This document shows, one piece after another, positions 45,226 to 54,638 of a stretch of DNA of 64,000 nt. The notes below the pieces were generated by a model. That model made no database searches. It was given only the letters and a program-made list of their open reading frames with translations, and was not told the origin of the DNA. How positions within the stretch are numbered: position 1 is the first letter of the stretch; the number at the start of each line of letters is the position of its first letter. The DNA comes from Actinokineospora terrae (GTDB lineage: Bacteria; Actinomycetota; Actinomycetes; Mycobacteriales; Pseudonocardiaceae), in assembly GCF_900111175.1 (NCBI RefSeq), contig NZ_FOGI01000018.1, positions 1 to 64,000 on the forward strand. The letters are read 5' to 3'. Both the position numbers and the translations under genes were made by a program.

Positions 45226-46857
45226 CTAGGCGGGATGGCGGATCCAGAGGGAGCCGTAGGGAGCGACGGTGAGCTTGCCGTTGTGGAAGGGGATCGGGGT
45301 TCGGGTGAGGAGGTCGTGGTGGGGGCCGTCGGGGATGGGGAGGGCTGTGGTGGCTTCGAGGTTGGTGAAGTTGTGGATGGCGGTGATGGCGGTGCCGTCG
45401 GCTGTGCAGGTGTGGGCGAAGAGGGCGTCGTCGTCGGTGGGGTGGGAGGTGCAGTCGCCCCACGCTAGTTCGGGGTATTCGCGGTAGCGCTCGATCAGGA
45501 GGCGGATCCAGGACAAGAGGGAGTCGGGGTCATGGCGTTGGTCGGCGACGTTGATCTCGGAGGGGCCGTAGGTGCCCGCAGGGGGTGGCGCGGGGAAGGT
45601 CGACGGGTCGGCGTCGGAGAAGCCCGCGCCGACGCCGGGTTCCCACTGCATCGGGGTGCGGACGGCGGAGCGGCCCTCGACGGCGAGGTTCTCCCCCATC
45701 CCGATTTCCTCGCCGTAGAACAGGACGGGGGTGCCGGGCAGGGAGAACAGCAGGCTGTAGACCATCTTGATCCGGCGTTGGTCGCCGTCGAGCATCGGGG
45801 GCAGGCGTCGGCGGAGGCCGCGGTCGTAGAGCTGCATGTCCGGTGACGGGCCGAATGTGGCGAAGACCTCGGCACGCTCGGCGTCGGTGAGCTTGTCCAG
45901 GGTCAGCTCGTCGTGGTTGCGCACGAACGTCGCCCAGTGCGCGTCCCGGGGCGGCTCCGGGCGTTCGGCCAGCGCCTGGACCAGTGGTGCCGCCGAGCCG
46001 CGCGCCAGGCCCAGGTACATCTTCTGCATGCCGACGAAGTCGAAGCACATCGTCAACTGGTCGCCGACGCCCGCGCCGAAGTACTCCATGGTGTCCTCGT
46101 AGGGCAGGTTCACCTCGCCCAGCAGCACCGCGTCACTCGCGCGGCGGGAGATGAACGCGCGCAGGTCGACCAGGTAGTCGTGCGGGTCGGGCAGGGTGGA
46201 CGCGTCCAGGCTGCCCTCGGTCTCCAGGAGGAACGGCACCGCGTCCACCCGGAAGCCGGACAGGCCCAGCTCCAGCCAGAACCCCATGATCCGCGCCATC
46301 TCGTCGCGCACCGCCGGGTTGGCGACGTCGAGGTCGGGCTGGTGCTTGTAGAACCGGTCCAGGTAGTACTGCTCGGTCTTCTTGTCGTACTCCCACAGGC
46401 TGGTTTCCTTGTCCGGGAACACCACGCCCTTCGGCCCGTCCGAAGGCGGCTCGTCGCGCCACACATACCAGTCGCGGTAGGGTGAGTCCCGGCTCTCCCG
46501 CGCCGACTTGAACCACGGGTGCTGGTCGGAGGTGTGGTTGACGACCAGGTCGGCGATGACCCGAATCCCGCGATCACGGGCTGTGCGCACGAACTCCACG
46601 AAGTCGCCCAGCGTGCCCAGGCGCGGGTCGACCGAGTAGTAGTCGGTGATGTCGTAGCCGTCGTCGCGGTCCGGCGAGGGCAGGAACGGCATGAGCCAGA
46701 GGCAGGTCACGCCCAGCCGCTCGAAGTGGTCGATCCGTTGCGTCAGGCCGCGGAAGTCACCGCAGCCGTCGTCGTTGCCGTCCTGGAAGGTCTCCACGTC
46801 CAGGCAGTAGACGACCGCGTTCTTCCACCACAGGTCCGAGGTCTTGGTCAGTCTCAC
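45226..46857 (-). CDS. GH13 alpha-amylase-family enzyme, trehalose-synthase-like
   Basis: 543 residues. The GH13 regions are complete: region I DLVVNHTS, region II GFRVDAVPF with nucleophile Asp205, region III LLGEVN with acid/base Glu248, region IV VRNHDEL with Asp316. The start (DLWWKNAVVYCLDVETFQDG) and GLTQRIDHFERLGVTCLWLM resemble trehalose synthase and glucosyltransferase members. The stretch is somewhat short of trehalose synthase, so isomerase or other alpha-glucosidase activity are both possible. Its ATG overlaps the upstream LLM stop (ATGA), so the two are translated together. Confidence 0.88.
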   Translation of the reverse strand: MRLTKTSDLWWKNAVVYCLDVETFQDGNDDGCGDFRGLTQRIDHFERLGVTCLWLMPFLPSPDRDDGYDITDYYSVDPRLGTLGDFVEFVRTARDRGIRVIADLVVNHTSDQHPWFKSARESRDSPYRDWYVWRDEPPSDGPKGVVFPDKETSLWEYDKKTEQYYLDRFYKHQPDLDVANPAVRDEMARIMGFWLELGLSGFRVDAVPFLLETEGSLDASTLPDPHDYLVDLRAFISRRASDAVLLGEVNLPYEDTMEYFGAGVGDQLTMCFDFVGMQKMYLGLARGSAAPLVQALAERPEPPRDAHWATFVRNHDELTLDKLTDAERAEVFATFGPSPDMQLYDRGLRRRLPPMLDGDQRRIKMVYSLLFSLPGTPVLFYGEEIGMGENLAVEGRSAVRTPMQWEPGVGAGFSDADPSTFPAPPPAGTYGPSEINVADQRHDPDSLLSWIRLLIERYREYPELAWGDCTSHPTDDDALFAHTCTADGTAITAIHNFTNLEATTALPIPDGPHHDLLTRTPIPFHNGKLTVAPYGSLWIRHPA

Positions 46858-47804
46858 AGCTGCCCCAGCACCTTCGCGCCGAACGCGTCGATGAACGCGT
46901 CCTGCTGTGTGCCGACGTGGTGCAGTTGGATCAGCTCGAAGCCGAGGTCGGCGTACTCACCTAGCCAGGCAGCGTGCTGACCGAGGTCGGCGGAGACGTT
47001 GACCGAGGCGCGAACCTGGTCGGGGGTGACGAACTTGGCGATCTCGTCGAAGTGGGCCGGGAGCAGGTCCCAGCAGACCGGCGGCGGGAACACGTTGCCG
47101 CGCCACTGCTCGTGCGCGACGGCCAACGCCTCGTCCTCCGACGGCGCCCAACTCAGGTGCACCTGCAACGCGAGCTGTCCGCGCCCGCCCGCGTCGCGGT
47201 AAGCGTCCACCATGGACCGGAGGTGCTCGACCGGTGCGTTGACGGTGATCAGCCCGTCCGCCCATTCCGCGCACCAGCGCGCGGTCTCGACGCTGACCGC
47301 CGCGCCGTACAGCTTCGGCGGAGTCTCAGGCAGCGTCCACAGCCGGGCCCGGTCGACGGTCACCAGGCCGTCGTGCGAGACCTCCTCGCCCGCGAACAGT
47401 GCCCGGATGACGTCCACGCTCTCCCGCAACCGCGCCGACCGCACATCTTTGCGCGGCCACACCTCGCCGGTGATGTGCTCGTTGGACGCCTCACCGGTGC
47501 CCAGCGCCGCCCACAGCCTGCCCGGGTACATCGCGCTGAGCGTGGCCATGGCCTGGGCGGTGATCGCCGGGTGGTAGCGCTGGCCGGGAGCCGTCACCAC
47601 ACCGAAGCCCAGCGAGGTCGCCTGCAGCGCGGCACCCAGCCACGACCAGGCAAACCCCGATTCTCCCTGCGCCGACGTCCACGGCGCGAAGTGGTCGGAG
47701 CACATCGCCGCGCCGAACCCGGCGGCCTCCGCCCTGCGCACCGCGTCCAGCAGCCGCGCCGGGTGGACCTGCTCATGGGACGCGTGTAAGCCGTAGACCG
47801 CCAT
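46854..47804 (-). CDS. LLM-class flavin (F420 or FMN)-dependent oxidoreductase
   Basis: 316 residues from ATG 47804. The luciferase-like TIM barrel is recognised by ARLLDAVRRAEAAGFGAAMC, CSDHFAPW, GFGVVTAPGQRYHPA and AQAMATLSAMYPGRLWAALG. The subgroup resembles proteins often encoded next to trehalose synthase-like GH13 genes, as here with a 4-bp overlap. The cofactor cannot be told by eye. Why it pairs with a sugar enzyme is not known to me. Confidence 0.88.
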   Translation of the reverse strand: MAVYGLHASHEQVHPARLLDAVRRAEAAGFGAAMCSDHFAPWTSAQGESGFAWSWLGAALQATSLGFGVVTAPGQRYHPAITAQAMATLSAMYPGRLWAALGTGEASNEHITGEVWPRKDVRSARLRESVDVIRALFAGEEVSHDGLVTVDRARLWTLPETPPKLYGAAVSVETARWCAEWADGLITVNAPVEHLRSMVDAYRDAGGRGQLALQVHLSWAPSEDEALAVAHEQWRGNVFPPPVCWDLLPAHFDEIAKFVTPDQVRASVNVSADLGQHAAWLGEYADLGFELIQLHHVGTQQDAFIDAFGAKVLGQL

Positions 47805-47862
47805 GCGCGGTACCTACCCGCCCCGGGCAAATCCGACACGGCGCGGACGGGCTGGGTCCCTG

Positions 47863-49047
47863 TCAGGGGGTGAAGACGACCTTGACGGCGCCGTTCTCCT
47901 TGCGCTGGAACATGCCGTAGGCCTCGGGGGCATCGGTGAGGGCGATCTTGTGGGTGGCGAAGGTGTCGACGCCGAGGGGGTCGTCGTCGGTGAGCAGCGG
48001 GAGCAAGTCGGGGACCCAGCGGTGGACGTTGGCTTGGCCCATGCGCAGCTGGATCTGCTTGTCGAACAGGGTGAGCATCGGCAGGGGGTCGGTCATGCCG
48101 CCGTAGACGCCGACCAGGGAGATGGTGCCGCCGCGGCGGACGATGTCGATGGCCAGGCGGAGGGCTTCGAGGCGGTCGACGCCGACCTTGCGCATCATCT
48201 TCTCGGCCGCGGCGTCGGGCAGCAGGCCGACCGCGCGTTGGGCGAGTGAGGCGACGGGGGCGCCGTGCGCTTCCATGCCGACCGCGTCGATGACGGAGTC
48301 GGCGCCGCGGCCGTTGGTGAGTTCGCGGACCGCGTCGGCGAGGTTGGCACCGTGTTCGCGCAGGTCGAGGGTGTGCACGCCACGGGAGGCGGCGCGGGTG
48401 AGGCGTTCGTCGACCAGGTCGATGCCGATGACCTTCTCGACACCGCGGTGCTGGGCGACGCGGGCGCACATGTCGCCGATCGGGCCGAGGCCGATCACCG
48501 CGAGGGTGCCGCCGGGCGGGACCGCGGCGTACTCGACGCCCTGCCACGCGGTGGGCAGCACGTCGGACAGGAAGAGGAACCGATCGTCGGCCGGACCCTT
48601 GGGGACCTTGATCGGCAGCTTGTCGGCGAAGGGCACCCGCAGGTACTCGGCCTGACCGCCGGGGACGCCGCCGTAGAGCTTGGTGTAGCCGAACAGCGAC
48701 GCGCCCATCCCCTGCTCGCGCACCTGGGTCGTCTCGCACTGGGAGTGCAGCCCCTGCCCGCACATGAAGCAGTCGCCGCAGGAGATGTTGAACGGGATGA
48801 CGACCCGGTCGCCGACCTCGAGGTCGGTCACCGCGCTGCCGATCTCCTCGACGATGCCCATGGGTTCGTGGCCGAGGATGTCGCCCTCGGTGAGGAACGG
48901 GCCGAGGACCTCGTAGAGGTGCAGGTCGGAGCCGCACAGCCCGGTCGAGGTGACCTTGATGATGGTGTCGGTCGGGTCCTTGATGATCGGGTCCGGGTGG
49001 GTGTCGACGCGGACGTCGCGCTTGCCGTGCCAGGTGAGGGCCTTCAC
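47863..49047 (-). CDS. Zinc-dependent alcohol/formaldehyde dehydrogenase
   Basis: 394 residues from ATG 49047 with GAGGAGAA upstream. Catalytic zinc ligands are in GLCGSDLH and GHEPMG, the structural zinc Cys in CGDCFMCGQGLHSQC, and the NAD-binding motif is VIGLGPIGDMCARVA. The length and the insertions match the glutathione-independent formaldehyde dehydrogenase-like subgroup. It begins 14 bp after the SDR stop, so the two form an operon. The substrate is inferred. Confidence 0.9.
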   Translation of the reverse strand: MKALTWHGKRDVRVDTHPDPIIKDPTDTIIKVTSTGLCGSDLHLYEVLGPFLTEGDILGHEPMGIVEEIGSAVTDLEVGDRVVIPFNISCGDCFMCGQGLHSQCETTQVREQGMGASLFGYTKLYGGVPGGQAEYLRVPFADKLPIKVPKGPADDRFLFLSDVLPTAWQGVEYAAVPPGGTLAVIGLGPIGDMCARVAQHRGVEKVIGIDLVDERLTRAASRGVHTLDLREHGANLADAVRELTNGRGADSVIDAVGMEAHGAPVASLAQRAVGLLPDAAAEKMMRKVGVDRLEALRLAIDIVRRGGTISLVGVYGGMTDPLPMLTLFDKQIQLRMGQANVHRWVPDLLPLLTDDDPLGVDTFATHKIALTDAPEAYGMFQRKENGAVKVVFTP

Positions 49048-49061
49048 GTCGTTCTCCTCGG

Positions 49062-50078
49062 TCAGGGGTGCAGAGCGGGGCTTGCGGCGACGCCCGCGCG
49101 GTCGGCGAGACCGGCGACGAGGTCGCGCAAGGTGTCGTGGGCGTCGGTGGTCGGTGTCCAGCCGAGGTCGGACCTGGCTCTATCGGTGCGCAGCACCGGC
49201 ACGGACAGCGCGAGGTCGAGCCAGCCGGGTGAGGTCGGGAGCAGCCTGATCCGCCACCCGGCCGCGACCGCTGCCCGGACTACCGGTGCGGGTAGTTCGA
49301 CCACGCGGCCACCGAGCACGGCGGAGAGATCAGCCGAGTCCAACACCGGCTCGGCGGCCAGGTTCAGCGCCCCTCGGTAGCTTTGTTCCGCGGCGGCGAT
49401 GGCGGCGGTCGCGACATCGGTGGAGTGCACGAACTGGAGCACCAACCCGCGCGGCAGCGGAAGAACAGGCAGCTTCCCGTTGCTCGCCAGGTTCCACAGT
49501 GGACGTGGGACCAGGGCGCCGAGGAAGTAGCGGCGGATCTCGCTCGCGGCGTCCCGTTGCAGGATCAGGCCCGGCCGCAGGCGAGCCACGGCCACATCGG
49601 GGTGGGTCACCTCGAAGGTGTCGAGAAAGGACTCGACTTCCACCTTGTGCAGGCTGTAGGAAGAAGTCCGCACCCCGGTCCGGGCGTGGTTCTCGTCCAC
49701 CGGGGTCAGCGACTGGCGAGGCGCGTACGTGCCGACGGACGAGAGGTAGACCAAGCGGGGAACCCCAGCCCGGGCGACCGCTTCGAACACAGCTCGGCTG
49801 CCATCGACGTTCACCGACCGCAGGTAGCCCTGATCGTGACTGGGCTGGATCGCCCACCCGGCGTGGACGACCGCGTCCGCGCCGCCGAAGATCGGGCGGA
49901 GCCGCGTCGTCGAATCGGAGCAGGCAATGTCGATCGACTCCCACCGCACGCCATCATAAGGTTCCGCCTGCTGGGGAACCCGCCGGGAAACACCGACCAC
50001 GGTGTGCCCCGCGGTGCGGGCGGCCCGGAGGACGGCCGTTCCCACGTTGCCGCTTGCTCCGACAATCACGATGCGCAT
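49062..50078 (-). CDS. NAD(P)-dependent epimerase/dehydratase (extended SDR)
   Basis: 338 residues from ATG 50078. Rossmann motif IVIVGASGNVGTAVL, the active-site pair YSLHK, and the preceding Ser in YLSSVGTYAP are all present. NVDGSRAVFEAVARAGVPRL is the typical extended-SDR helix. The substrate is unknown. First gene of an operon with the zinc dehydrogenase. Confidence 0.9.
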   Translation of the reverse strand: MRIVIVGASGNVGTAVLRAARTAGHTVVGVSRRVPQQAEPYDGVRWESIDIACSDSTTRLRPIFGGADAVVHAGWAIQPSHDQGYLRSVNVDGSRAVFEAVARAGVPRLVYLSSVGTYAPRQSLTPVDENHARTGVRTSSYSLHKVEVESFLDTFEVTHPDVAVARLRPGLILQRDAASEIRRYFLGALVPRPLWNLASNGKLPVLPLPRGLVLQFVHSTDVATAAIAAAEQSYRGALNLAAEPVLDSADLSAVLGGRVVELPAPVVRAAVAAGWRIRLLPTSPGWLDLALSVPVLRTDRARSDLGWTPTTDAHDTLRDLVAGLADRAGVAASPALHP

Positions 50079-50111
50079 GTCTGGGCATACCCGACCCGGG
50101 CAATGCTAAGC

Positions 50112-50149
50112 GTGCTGGGCCGGGGGCAGGCCTGCCCCCGGCCCAGCAC
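50112..50149 (-). terminator. Perfect 38-nt palindrome, terminator of the catalase gene
   Basis: GTGCTGGGCCGGGGGCAGG (50112-50130) is followed immediately by its exact reverse complement to 50149: a 19-bp stem. It lies 7 bp beyond the minus-strand catalase stop. No U-tract. Confidence 0.8.
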
Positions 50150-50155
50150 AACCGA

Positions 50156-52402
50156 TCAGCCGGCGGGTACGGCGAACCGCTCCCACGAACGGTGACCCGC
50201 GAGGAGGTCCAGCACCTCGGTGAACACCTCCGCCGAGTCCTCTCCCACGACCACACCGATGTCATCGGTGCCGATGCCCGCCTCGGTCAGCGCCGTGGCC
50301 GCGCCACTCCAGGCGCCGATGGCCTTGGCGTGCCGGTGGGTTTCCTGGATCATGACCACGACCCTGGGGTCGACAGCGGCCAGGCGCGGGATCGCGTCGG
50401 GCGCGGGCGGTGGGGCCGCGGCCAGCAGCAGGGCGTCGAACTCGACCGAGCGGGCGGTGAGGAACGTGCGCTGCACGATCAGCCCGTCCGCGAGTTCACC
50501 ACCGCGAGCGGCGATGACCAGCGGTGTCATGCCCGCGTCGGTGATCGCCTGCCTGAGGGTGTCCACACCGGCCAGGCTCGCGTCGTCGTCCGCGTCGACG
50601 ACGATGCCGATCACCCTGCCGTCGGTGGGCCACCGCTTGCCCAGCTGGGACAGCGCCGCACTCGGGGTCACCTCCGGCAGCGGCACGGTCGACCCCGGCG
50701 CGGGCAGCCCGAGGCCCGCGGCGACCGCGGCGCACAGCTCGGTGTCCACATTGGCCAGTACCTGGAGCTGCCGCTCCTTGATGACCTTCTCGTAGCACTT
50801 CCCCAGTTCGAAGGTGAACGCCGCGATGACGTGCTGGCGCTCGACCGGGCTCAGGCTCCGGTAGAACAGGCGCGGCTGGCTGAAGTGGTCCTCGAACGAC
50901 GCCGGGGACTTGCGTTCCTTCACAGCGGCGGCCACTGGTGCGGCGACCTCCACGTACGCGCCCATGTCGGCGCCCGCCTGGAACGGGCAGCCGCCGTCGA
51001 GGGTGTTGGGCTTGTACGGCGCCACTCCGGCGTGCACGGCGTGCTGGTGCGCCCCGTCGCGGAGCAGGTCGTTGACCGGGGCGTGCGGGCGGTTGACCGG
51101 GATCTGGTTGAAGTTCGGGCCACCCAGGCGGCTGAGCTGGGTGTCGATGTAGGAGAACAGCCGGGCGTGCAGCAGCGGGTCGTCGGTGACGTCGATGCCC
51201 GGCACCAGGTGTCCGACGTGGAAGGCGACCTGCTCGGTCTCGGCGAAGTAGTTGGTGGTGTTGCGGTTGAGCGTCAGCACGCCGACCGGCTGCACCGGGG
51301 CCAGTTCCTCCGGCACGATCTTCGTCGGGTCGAGCAGGTCCACGCCCTCGAAGATCTGCTCCGGGGTGTCCGGGAACACCTGGATGCCCAGCTCCCACTG
51401 CGGGAAGGCACCCGCCTCGATCGCGTCGAACAGGTCGCGCCGGTGGAAGTCCGGGTCGACACCGCTGAGCAGCTGCGCCTCCTCCCACGCCAACGAGTGC
51501 ACGCCCAGCCGCGGCTTCCAGTGGAACTTCACCAAAGACGTCTCACCCTCGACGTTGACCAGCCGGAAGGTGTGGACGCCGAAGCCCTCCATCATCCGGT
51601 ACGAGCGCGGTACGGCCCGGTCGGACATGCTCCACAGGACGTGGTGGGTGGCCTCGGTGTGCAGCGAGACGAAGTCCCAGAACGTGTCGTGCGCGCTCTG
51701 CGCCTGCGGGATCTCCCGGTCGGGGTGCGGCTTCGCGGCGTGGATGATGTCGGGGAACTTGATGCCGTCCTGGATGAAGAACACCGGGATGTTGTTGCCC
51801 ACCAGGTCGAAGTTGCCCTCGGTGGTGTAGAACTTCGCGGCGAACCCCCGGGTGTCGCGCACGGTGTCGGCCGATCCGCGCGAGCCCACGACCGTGGAGA
51901 ACCGCACGAACACCGGCGTGGTCTCGCCCTCGCGCAGGAACGCCGACTTGCACACCGGCCCGGCGGTGCCGTAGCCGACGAACACCCCGTGCACACCGGC
52001 GCCCCGCGCGTGAACCACCCGTTCGGGGATGCGCTCGTGGTCGAAGTGGGTGATCTTCTCCCGCAGGTGGTGGTCCTGCAGCAGGGTGGGACCACGCGCA
52101 CCGGCCTTGAGGGAGTGGTCCGTGTCGTGCAATCTGGTACCGCTTGACGTGGTCAGATAAGCGCCTTGCTGCTCACGGGCCTCGTGCCCCGCGCCGGTCT
52201 CGGCCCCGGTGGCCGTCCTGGTGTCCGGCGACGCCTGATCCGCCTTGCGCGGCAACGGCTCCTGCGGCTCGGTCGGTTCGGCCACGGCCGGTGGCGCGCT
52301 TCCCGGCGCTCCCGGGATCGGCGGCGTGACGAGGTCCGTGACCTTGTCCACGGCCCTCTCCAGCGCTTCTTTCACAATGCGGGCGGGTTTGATCGACTCC
52401 AC
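50156..52402 (-). CDS. katE: Large-subunit (clade 2) catalase, KatE-type
   Basis: 748 residues from GTG 52402, with AGGAGG upstream. An N-terminal extension of about 75 Pro-rich residues precedes the catalase core. The active-site His lies in ARGAGVHGVFVGYG, Asn in LVGNNIPVFF, RFSTVVGSRGSADTVRDTRG is the core, and the haem Tyr is in RLFSYIDTQLSRLGGPNF. The C-terminal 150 residues (RVIGIVVDADDDASLAGVDT) form the flavodoxin/DJ-1-like domain that only large catalases have. It removes hydrogen peroxide in the cytosol as a tetramer. The gene is single, 55 bp from the anti-sigma-type ATPase gene. Confidence 0.95.
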   Translation of the reverse strand: MESIKPARIVKEALERAVDKVTDLVTPPIPGAPGSAPPAVAEPTEPQEPLPRKADQASPDTRTATGAETGAGHEAREQQGAYLTTSSGTRLHDTDHSLKAGARGPTLLQDHHLREKITHFDHERIPERVVHARGAGVHGVFVGYGTAGPVCKSAFLREGETTPVFVRFSTVVGSRGSADTVRDTRGFAAKFYTTEGNFDLVGNNIPVFFIQDGIKFPDIIHAAKPHPDREIPQAQSAHDTFWDFVSLHTEATHHVLWSMSDRAVPRSYRMMEGFGVHTFRLVNVEGETSLVKFHWKPRLGVHSLAWEEAQLLSGVDPDFHRRDLFDAIEAGAFPQWELGIQVFPDTPEQIFEGVDLLDPTKIVPEELAPVQPVGVLTLNRNTTNYFAETEQVAFHVGHLVPGIDVTDDPLLHARLFSYIDTQLSRLGGPNFNQIPVNRPHAPVNDLLRDGAHQHAVHAGVAPYKPNTLDGGCPFQAGADMGAYVEVAAPVAAAVKERKSPASFEDHFSQPRLFYRSLSPVERQHVIAAFTFELGKCYEKVIKERQLQVLANVDTELCAAVAAGLGLPAPGSTVPLPEVTPSAALSQLGKRWPTDGRVIGIVVDADDDASLAGVDTLRQAITDAGMTPLVIAARGGELADGLIVQRTFLTARSVEFDALLLAAAPPPAPDAIPRLAAVDPRVVVMIQETHRHAKAIGAWSGAATALTEAGIGTDDIGVVVGEDSAEVFTEVLDLLAGHRSWERFAVPAG

Positions 52403-52457
52403 AGCGTCCTCCTAGGCACTCCCGCCCCGGCTACCCGCCTCAGCCGTATCTAAGCGA

Positions 52458-52859
52458 CTACCGGTGACCCAGACGCGCGGTGAGCACCGTCCTGCCCTGA
52501 GCGTGGGCGAGGTCGACGGTCTGGCAGAGCGACCTGATCAACGGGAGCCCCCAGCCGTGGTCGACACCGATCCCACCCTGCGCAGGCAGCCACTCACCGT
52601 CATCGGTCACCGTCAGAACCACCGCCGTGTCGACCACCCGTACCGACACCGCCACCACGCCGCCGGTGTCGTCGCGGTAGCCGTGCTGGATCGCGTTGGT
52701 CACCGCCTCGCTCGCGCAGAGGACAACGTCGTCGAGCAGCCCATCGGCCACGCCGTTACCCACCAACCAGACCCGCAGGTCTCGTCGCGTGACCGCCACG
52801 CTCGCCGGGACCCCCGGCACTGAGAGCGTGAACAGCCGCGCGGGTACGGGAGCAGCCAC
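52458..52859 (-). CDS. Anti-sigma-type serine kinase (HATPase_c_2)
   Basis: 133 residues from GTG 52859 (start uncertain; GTG 52880 also in frame). The GHKL ATPase motifs are present: N-box CASEAVTNAIQHGYRD, G1-like VTDDGEWLP and GWGLPLIRSL. Such RsbW/SpoIIAB-like proteins hold a sigma factor or phosphorylate a STAS antagonist. Neither partner is adjacent. The STAS protein and the SpoIIE phosphatase elsewhere in this window are possible partners only by inference. The neighbouring stress catalase is consistent with this role. Confidence 0.82.
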   Translation of the reverse strand: MAAPVPARLFTLSVPGVPASVAVTRRDLRVWLVGNGVADGLLDDVVLCASEAVTNAIQHGYRDDTGGVVAVSVRVVDTAVVLTVTDDGEWLPAQGGIGVDHGWGLPLIRSLCQTVDLAHAQGRTVLTARLGHR

Positions 52860-52866
52860 TACACGT

Positions 52867-53046
52867 TCACCGGCCCGCACACCCGACCACGACGTCCTCC
52901 TCGTCTGCCCCGCGATCACCAATCCGGTGCGGGCGCAGGCGGTGATACCCGGGACGCTCGGGCGGCACACTCGGGGCATCGTCGGATTCGATGATTGCCC
53001 CGATTCGTCGAACGGTGATCCAGAAGCATCGGTACCGCTCGAACAC
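52867..53046 (-). CDS. Possible small ORF upstream of the ATPase
   Basis: 59 residues (FERYRCFWITVRRIGAII onward) with good third-position GC, stopping 7 bp before the ATPase start, so it could be the first gene of that operon or the 3' remnant of a longer gene. No ribosome-binding site, no domain. Low confidence. Confidence 0.3.
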   Translation of the reverse strand: MFERYRCFWITVRRIGAIIESDDAPSVPPERPGYHRLRPHRIGDRGADEEDVVVGCAGR

Positions 53047-53600
53047 CTCGTCGTACCCGACCCGCGCTGCGGGTCGCCCGTGAGTCGCGAGCCGAGCGGG
53101 TCGCCATCGCGTCTGGGTTGAACACGTGTTCGATAGCCGGGTATGCTCCCGGCGTTCCGCCCGCTCGGCCGATGGGGAAGATCGACCGAGCGGGCGGGAC
53201 GTCCCCTTGGGCGCGCGCCGCCACCACCGAACTCGACGGTGAACTCCATCCGGTCCTGCGGGGTCTCGCCGAGGCCCTGCGCGGAGGGCGACCCCGAGAC
53301 ACGCAGGGGTTGATGCGCTCAGCCCGAGCGGCTCGTCCGGGTCGGGTGTGCCGAGCAGGTCAACGGCTTGGCCGAGTGCGTCGAGGATGGTGCGGCCGAG
53401 GTAGTCGCGGTCGTCGGCCACGACCAGAGAAGATCGCCGCTGTTGTGCACCGAGGTCCGCACGAGGTTCCCCTGGGACCAGGTGGACCGGCAAGCCGACG
53501 ACGTCACCAGGTGACGGTCAGTCGAGCACCCCCGGTGGGAGTCCACGTACGACCTACCCACACAAACGCCTCACAAGCTACCGCGCCACTTCGTAGGTCC
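53047..53600. other. About 550-bp gap with possible coding remnants
   Basis: On the minus strand, about 53310-53440 reads DRDYLGRTILDALGQAVDLL with good GC at third positions, then the frame is lost. It looks like a decayed gene, but no family is recognised. Nothing else supportable. Confidence 0.35.
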
Positions 53601-53628
53601 GGCCCGATCACGTCCAGTCGATCGGGCC
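53601..53628 (-). terminator. Hairpin at the end of the membrane-protein gene
   Basis: GGCCCGAT (53601-53608) pairs with ATCGGGCC (53621-53628) around a 12-nt loop, spanning the minus-strand stop at 53608. Confidence 0.5.
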
Positions 53629-54090
53629 TGGCCTCAGTGTCCGGCCGATGGTCAAGCACCCCACGAGGACCAGCACGACGAGGCTCACCCAGGCCGCCGT
53701 GTCCAGCGAGCCCTGGAACAGGACCGAGTTGAGGTAGAAGATCGGGGCCGCGGTGGCGAGGGTCAGCCCGCCCACGAACCGGCGGAGCACGTTTGCCGTG
53801 GCCGGGCTCGCCGCGAGCACGACCGAGCCAAGCGCGACCCCCACCAGCAGCACCAGGACGAGCAGCGCCTCGAAGCCGATGGTGTCCACCATGCCCCACA
53901 GAGTGAAGGGCTTGTCGGTAGAACTCTCACGCCAGGTGGCGCAGGTAAGGGCGAGCAGGGCGCCGGACAGCGCGGTGACCAGAAGCGTTCCCCGCTGGCG
54001 CGTGACGGCTTCGCCCCGCTGGACTTCCAGGCGTTCCACCTGATCCCGCAGGGTGTTCAGCCTTGCCTCGATGAGGTCGAGATCGGTCAC
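53608..54090 (-). CDS. Coiled-coil plus four-helix membrane protein
   Basis: 160 residues from GTG 54090, preceded by AAGGAGGAG. A cytosolic coiled coil (IEARLNTLRDQVERLEVQRG) occupies the first 30 residues, then hydrophobic segments near 33-50, 68-90, 95-117 and 122-142. No domain is recognised. A frame continues upstream into the IS30 remnant, but the strong ribosome-binding site fixes the start. Confidence 0.75.
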   Translation of the reverse strand: MTDLDLIEARLNTLRDQVERLEVQRGEAVTRQRGTLLVTALSGALLALTCATWRESSTDKPFTLWGMVDTIGFEALLVLVLLVGVALGSVVLAASPATANVLRRFVGGLTLATAAPIFYLNSVLFQGSLDTAAWVSLVVLVLVGCLTIGRTLRPGPIDWT

Positions 54091-54235
54091 CAGCTCCTCC
54101 TTGGCCCTGTCGTGCACACGATGATCACCATAGGGGCGGTGCGCGCTGTTCGAGATCCGTTCGAGCACACTCGCTCCCCATGGCCTCGCCAGGTGCGTCT
54201 TCGAAGGTCTGACAACCCGGGTACTACACGGAGGC

Positions 54236-54600
54236 ACACCGGCAGTCCGGTGGCGGTGACCTCGGCGTTTAGGGCAATCTCCGAGCCGCGGTCCCATGTC
54301 AACGAGCGTTTCAGCGACGCCGGGAGCGCTCCGGCGGCGGAGATGATCGTCTCGGTGACGGTCAGGGAATCGCGGCCGGTCAGGGGGACCAGGATGAGGA
54401 ACCGGCTGGTCCGCTCCACCAGGGTCGCCACCGCGGTCTTGCCTGCCTTGCCGATGACCAGGTCGCCCTCCCAATGGCCGACCGCAGCCACGCGCAATCT
54501 CCTCCCGATCCGCCAACGTCAACATCCTCCGCACGACAGGGATCCTTCTCCACCGAACACCAGCTGCTCCCACCGCCTGAACTCGCCCCATCCGCCATCC
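54236..54600 (-). mobile_element. IS30-family transposase remnant
   Basis: On the minus strand an N-terminal phrase MLTLADREEIAR (near 54495-54530) runs straight into the DDE domain in another frame: VGHWEGDLVIGKAGKTAVAT, TLVERTSRFLILVPL, and SLTWDRGSEIAL. The first two catalytic Asp are visible; homology stops after GLPVC (about 54236), before the catalytic Glu. The middle (linker/HTH) is deleted. No intact ends were seen. This is a dead insertion sequence. Confidence 0.8.
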
Positions 54601-54638
54601 CGCTGGCCAATCCGCCCCGGCGCACTCGCGCGTGTTGA

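Noticed and set aside
53118..53732. A plus-strand 204-residue ORF in the gap before the membrane-protein gene
   Set aside because: Arg-rich with no domain and its third positions are not biased; its right part is antisense to the real gene at 53608.
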